Shown: positions 60,764 through 64,000 of the stretch, one piece after another | How the letters are laid out: each line of letters begins with the position of its first letter | How positions within the stretch are numbered: the first letter of the stretch is position 1 | Source: Vibrio aestivus | GTDB taxonomy: Bacteria; Pseudomonadota; Gammaproteobacteria; Enterobacterales; Vibrionaceae | Reading direction: 5' to 3' | NCBI GenBank assembly: GCA_003263845.1 | Contig: JYJN01000077.1 | Location: 87,429 to 151,428, forward strand | DNA length: 64,000 nt | Notes under the pieces: generated by a model | Database searches by the model: none | Told to the model about the DNA's origin: nothing | What the model saw: the letters and a program-made list of their open reading frames with translations, nothing else | Position numbers and translations under genes: made by a program

Positions 60764-62045
60764 TGGAATATACATGGCAAGGTTGGGGGCTGTTACCGCT
60801 TTTTATCTCGAAAAAGGTATTTTCGGACATCGTTAGTTCAGGAGAGTGGAGGCACTGGCCGATGATTTGAACGCCCGAGAAATAAAAGATATAAGAAGAT
60901 TTTATACTCGTTCAAGTGCCGACTTACTAAGACCGATGAAGTCGGGGCGATTTACTCTAGTTCAAAAGAGTAGTGAAAAGCCACTATTCAAACTTGAGCA
61001 AGATAACGAGTCTTCCTCCGAGCAGAACAGTGTCGTCATTACAAAGCTACAACTACTTGAACTTGGAGAAATGAGTCTACTCTACATTCACTATGAGTCT
61101 ACTACCAGATATAGCGCGGAGAGTGTGTCTAGATTAAACAGGACGGTGTTTCAATGGGAGCCTAAAACTGACCGCCATCAAGTTTGTCAGTGGGTGAGTC
61201 GTGATCAGGAAGTCAAAGGCTTGAAGCAGCACATTGGTGAATTATTAGGTATTTCGTTAGACCAAGATATTCATTTTGGTGAAGACACCTTCGGACATGA
61301 GCTAGTAAACTGTACGTGGGTTAAGCAGGTCTCTGGCTCTGAGGACAACCAAACAATTTGTGTTAGTGAACTCAGTGCTGGAATCGATGTTAACGATTCA
61401 AGGTACAAGCTTTCCGATAATGAGAAGCGGAGATTGATTAATGCTCAATTCGATTACTGGGCGGATTGGCGGTGCCAACTAAATCTCAATAGATTGGTCT
61501 TTGTCGATGTAATGCCAACGGAGTCATCGTTGACATGGAACTTGTCTAAAAATAATTACTATTTGGATTTGTTTGCCGCTGTTATCTGCCAGCGTACGGT
61601 ACTGAATCGCTATAAAGATGAAATGATGCTCTGCAGTCACAAGCAGCGAGGAGCGTTATATGAGAGGATTTCAAACTTCAGAAGGCAATACAAAATAGCG
61701 CACATTTCAACATATCCTTTTGCAGAGCGGTTATATCATTATTTTTGTGAGCAGGCTGATTTATCTGATATAGAAGAAAGAACGTTCATGGAACTCGAAC
61801 ATAACCATACGTTGTGGAAACAAGAGCGAGAGGAATCTTCAAATACGGTGCTGTTACTTGTGTCTCTTGTGGCAGCGCTACTTGTTCCGGCAAGCTCTAT
61901 TGCAACAATTATGGCACTAACAAATGAGCAGATGAATTCTCTGTTTTGGTTGCTATCTGGCGGGATTACATTAGTGACTGTACTTGTAATGGTATGGCCT
62001 CCGCTGAAGAGACATTTAAAAACTAGAAACAGCGAAGACCGTTAG
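60760..62045 (+). CDS. Cytosolic domain with CorA-like two-helix membrane tail, operon gene 7 (frame interrupted once)
   Basis: About 428 residues after restoring one G near 60,855. A large soluble N-terminal region (1-330) leads to a helical stalk (TFMELEHNHTLWKQEREESS). Two transmembrane helices then lie close to the end (LLLVSLVAALLVPASSIATI and LFWLLSGGITLVTVLVMVWP), joined by a short loop containing QMNS. This order of soluble domain, stalk helix and two C-terminal helices is that of CorA-type channels, although the GMN motif is not exact. A membrane effector role is inferred. It ends the seven-gene operon. Confidence 0.68.
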
Positions 62046-62163
62046 CCTTTAGCAAATATTAAAACGGTGAAACCTTGAAGCTTCTTTTCACTTTGTGCGG
62101 CTCTTTTTTGCTTGCCAGAATGATTTTGAATATCAGGGAAATGGTTGTGGGGCGAGAGAATTT

Positions 62164-62610
62164 TTACTCTTTACAAAGTGAAGGGTCGATTGCAAACTTT
62201 TTCGCAAAAAGTGGTAAATGCCCTACCGGTGTTCCTCGGCATTGCTCTAGTCCAGCTTTTTCATACTTCGACTCGTAGATAGAAGGGGTTATTAGTGTTA
62301 AAACTAAAGCAATCCCCGCAAATGCCAATGAAGATAGCGGCAATGCCCCACCATATCTATCTTCCCAACGTTCTCCTGTAACGATATAAAATATACCTAT
62401 TATGGTCATTACAAGAGTTAAAGTACCCATTGGAATAACGGAAAAACTGAATCGTGAGTATGTTTCTACCTCATTGATAGGCTTGAAAAACTCTACAATA
62501 TTCAAGTATCCAGAATAGAGTGCATACACGGTCATTGCAGCAAAAATTATGATTCCTGCCGCAAGGGTACAAACTCTTTTAAGTTTATTTACAAGTGACT
62601 TTATATTCAT
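62164..62610 (-). CDS. Candidate immunity membrane protein 1
   Basis: 148 residues with three hydrophobic helices (LAAGIIIFAAMTVYALYSGY, VIPMGTLTLVMTIIGIFYIV, LAFAGIALVLTLITPSIY) and a C-terminal segment with two cysteines (LEQCRGTPVGHLP, PSLCKE). It is closely related to the protein at 63,120-63,565. Its ATG overlaps the stop of the toxin-tip gene (ATGA). Membrane immunity proteins paired with membrane-inserting toxins have this layout. Confidence 0.65.
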   Translation of the reverse strand: MNIKSLVNKLKRVCTLAAGIIIFAAMTVYALYSGYLNIVEFFKPINEVETYSRFSFSVIPMGTLTLVMTIIGIFYIVTGERWEDRYGGALPLSSLAFAGIALVLTLITPSIYESKYEKAGLEQCRGTPVGHLPLFAKKFAIDPSLCKE

Positions 62611-63041
62611 ATTGGTCTAAAAATTAATTCGCTAATAGAACTTTTGATAAAACGTTTTAGCTCAGTCTCAATTACTCTTTTACCAGTTTCTAGAGTACCA
62701 TTGATGAGCATTTCAGTAGTATCTAATATTCCATTCTTTAATTCCCTTTGTAGCGCTCTACCTCTTTCCAGCAACTCAATTACCTGTGGTGTTATTCCAT
62801 AATGTTCATCTAGTTCATTAAGTACAAATGCTGCGAGAGTTCCTACAACAACTACAGCGGCTAAATGTAGTGCAACGAAAGATGTGGCAGCCAATGCTAT
62901 AGCTCCTGCTATTCCAGCAACTATAGAAGCTATCCCAATTTTAATAATGTCAGTAGCTAGTGAACCAATCAGGGTAGTTAAATAGACTTCGTCATTGAGT
63001 ATGTAGTCAAGAATTTTGCTTTGGTAAAGCTCATAAAGGCG
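62607..63041 (-). pseudogene. Displaced toxin C-terminal tip 1 without a clear start
   Basis: An open frame of about 144 codons begins right after an in-frame TAA at 63,042-63,044 and has no ATG or GTG near its start; TTG at 62,894 is the first candidate. Its sequence (LDYILNDEVYLTTLIGSLAT, a hydrophobic stretch, then LNELDEHYGITPQVIELLERG and a helical tail ending SSISELIFRPI) matches tip 2 at the window end along its whole length. This is the pattern of an orphan toxin tip retained with its immunity gene after a new tip replaced it. Confidence 0.65.
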
Positions 63042-63119
63042 TTAGTCGAAAATTACTTGTTTATTTTGGAATATAGAGAACAAGGAGAGTATGCTCCATC
63101 TGCTACCGATAGTGAGTTA

Positions 63120-63565
63120 TCATTTATTGCAAAGAGAGGGACTTCTAGCATATTTTTTCGCAAAAAGTGGTAAATGCCCTACCGGAGTTCCAGCGCAGGC
63201 TTTTAGTCCTGATTTTTCATACTTTGACTCATAAATATAAGGAGTGGCGAGTGTCAATAGAATGGCAAAAGCTGCAAACACTAAACTAGAAAGCGGCAAT
63301 TTTGCACCATACCTATCCTCCCAGCGCTCTTCTGTAATGACATAGAAAATACTTATAATGAGTACAATGAACATCATTGCACCCATTGGAATAAGGGCAA
63401 GGTCAAACCGAGAATATGTTTCAACATCGCCAATAGGCTGCCCTAATTTTACAATATTGCCCAACCCATATAAAGCGAACCAACTGTAATTATGGCGAAA
63501 AGTAGTGTGCTAGCCGCTATTTTGTAAATTCTTTTTATTTTATCTATTGCTGTTTTAAGGTTCAT
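63120..63565 (-). CDS. Candidate immunity membrane protein 2 (frame interrupted once)
   Basis: About 148 residues after restoring one base near 63,490. Paralogue of the 62,164-62,610 protein, with conserved blocks VETYSRF, IPMG, ERWEDRYG, LPLSSL, YESKYEK and GTPVGHLPLFAKK. Three hydrophobic helices and two C-terminal cysteines are kept. It starts at ATG 63,565, which overlaps the stop of the toxin gene (ATGA). Confidence 0.65.
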
Positions 63566-64000
63566 AATGGCTTCAAAACTAACTCATTTAGTGATTTTTT
63601 GACAAAGTGTCGGATTTCTGGCTCGACTACTTTTTTTCCTGTTTCTAGCTTTCCTTCTACAAGCATTTCGGCAAGATCTAAGGAACTATTATATACGTCT
63701 TGTTGTAACTCTTTCCCTTTCTCAACAGCTTCTTGTTGTGCTTTCTCTAGTAGTTTAATAACCTTGGGTGTTATCTCATAATGCTTATCCAAATGATTTA
63801 GTACCATTGATGTGAATAGCCCTGCAGCTACGACTACAGCCAAGTGCACTGCGACCAATGAGGTGATAGTCAGTATCCCAGCGCCGGCCGCAGCCGCAAC
63901 AATTGAAGATATTCCGATTTTCACTAAATCGGTAGCCAAAGAGCCGACTAGGTCAGTTAAAAATACCTCGTCATTAAGAACGTAGTCTAGTATTCGATAT
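63562..64000 (-). CDS. C-terminal part of a candidate membrane-acting toxin (partial)
   Basis: The open frame enters from the right edge with YRILDYVLNDEVFLTDLVGS and ends KKSLNELVLKPL. A hydrophobic hairpin-like region (SIVAAAAGAGILTITSLVAV and VVVAAGLFTSMVLNHL) is followed by a charged helical tail. The N-terminal delivery part lies beyond the window, so the delivery route (for example type VI secretion) cannot be told. Together with the adjacent membrane protein it looks like a pore-forming toxin and immunity pair. Confidence 0.6.
   Translation of the reverse strand, partial: YRILDYVLNDEVFLTDLVGSLATDLVKIGISSIVAAAAGAGILTITSLVAVHLAVVVAAGLFTSMVLNHLDKHYEITPKVIKLLEKAQQEAVEKGKELQQDVYNSSLDLAEMLVEGKLETGKKVVEPEIRHFVKKSLNELVLKPL

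Noticed and set aside
1..64000. CRISPR arrays, tRNA or rRNA genes
   Set aside because: No regularly spaced repeats and no cloverleaf or rRNA core sequences were seen on either strand.

Overview
The window reads as Vibrionaceae DNA, most likely a Vibrio, possibly a secondary chromosome. The pointers are a GMP reductase and dihydroorotase of gammaproteobacterial type, a YfcZ/YiiS protein, and a convergent luxI/luxR acyl-homoserine-lactone pair with a lux box. Species cannot be set from the sequence alone. No tRNA, rRNA, CRISPR array, integrase or transposase gene was found.

Positions 1-29,393 are ordinary chromosome. A leftward aerotolerance-type operon (MoxR, DUF58, DUF4381, BatA, BatB, BatD; 7315-163) is followed by a PTS-EIIC/EAL fusion, pyrC, yqaE and a MOSC-reductase-ferredoxin fusion. 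Next come luxI/luxR, an EamA exporter with a divergent AraC regulator, an M14 metallohydrolase, a FrnE-like DsbA protein, an alpha-amylase-family enzyme, an acyltransferase, a repeat-containing exported protein, yfcZ, a TetR regulator, a CheY-CheC plus PAS pair, an outer-membrane barrel, and guaC with a structured leader.

Positions 29,394-62,045 form a dense defence island. In order it holds: (i) a decayed 0.2 kb copy of a junction that is intact at 53.5 kb; (ii) a Wadjet-like plasmid-defence operon in the order jetC-jetB-jetA-jetD; (iii) a sigma-54 activator with a CARF-like N-terminus, next to a well-formed -24/-12 promoter in front of hsdR-hsdM-hsdS; (iv) a RavA/ViaA-like MoxR-VWA pair, a HEPN protein and an acidic membrane protein; (v) a MITE-like element; (vi) a tight seven-gene operon (50,899-62,045). 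That operon encodes a DUF3696-type ATPase, a PLD-like protein, a PP2C/NERD/pseudokinase fusion, an active-looking Ser/Thr kinase, a UPF1-like SF1 helicase, a winged-helix protein of unknown function and a protein with a CorA-like membrane tail. I do not recognise this operon as any named defence system. It is the best candidate here for an undescribed one.

Positions 62,164-64,000 (minus strand) hold the 3' end of a toxin gene, its immunity gene, and a displaced second toxin tip with its own immunity gene. This is the usual architecture of polymorphic toxins.

About 25 reading frames are broken once or more along the window, in household and island genes alike. Almost every break is mended by restoring one base, usually a G in a GGC context on the coding strand; three are mended by restoring a GC pair in GCGC. 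I therefore annotate these as single genes with probable sequence errors, not as pseudogenes.
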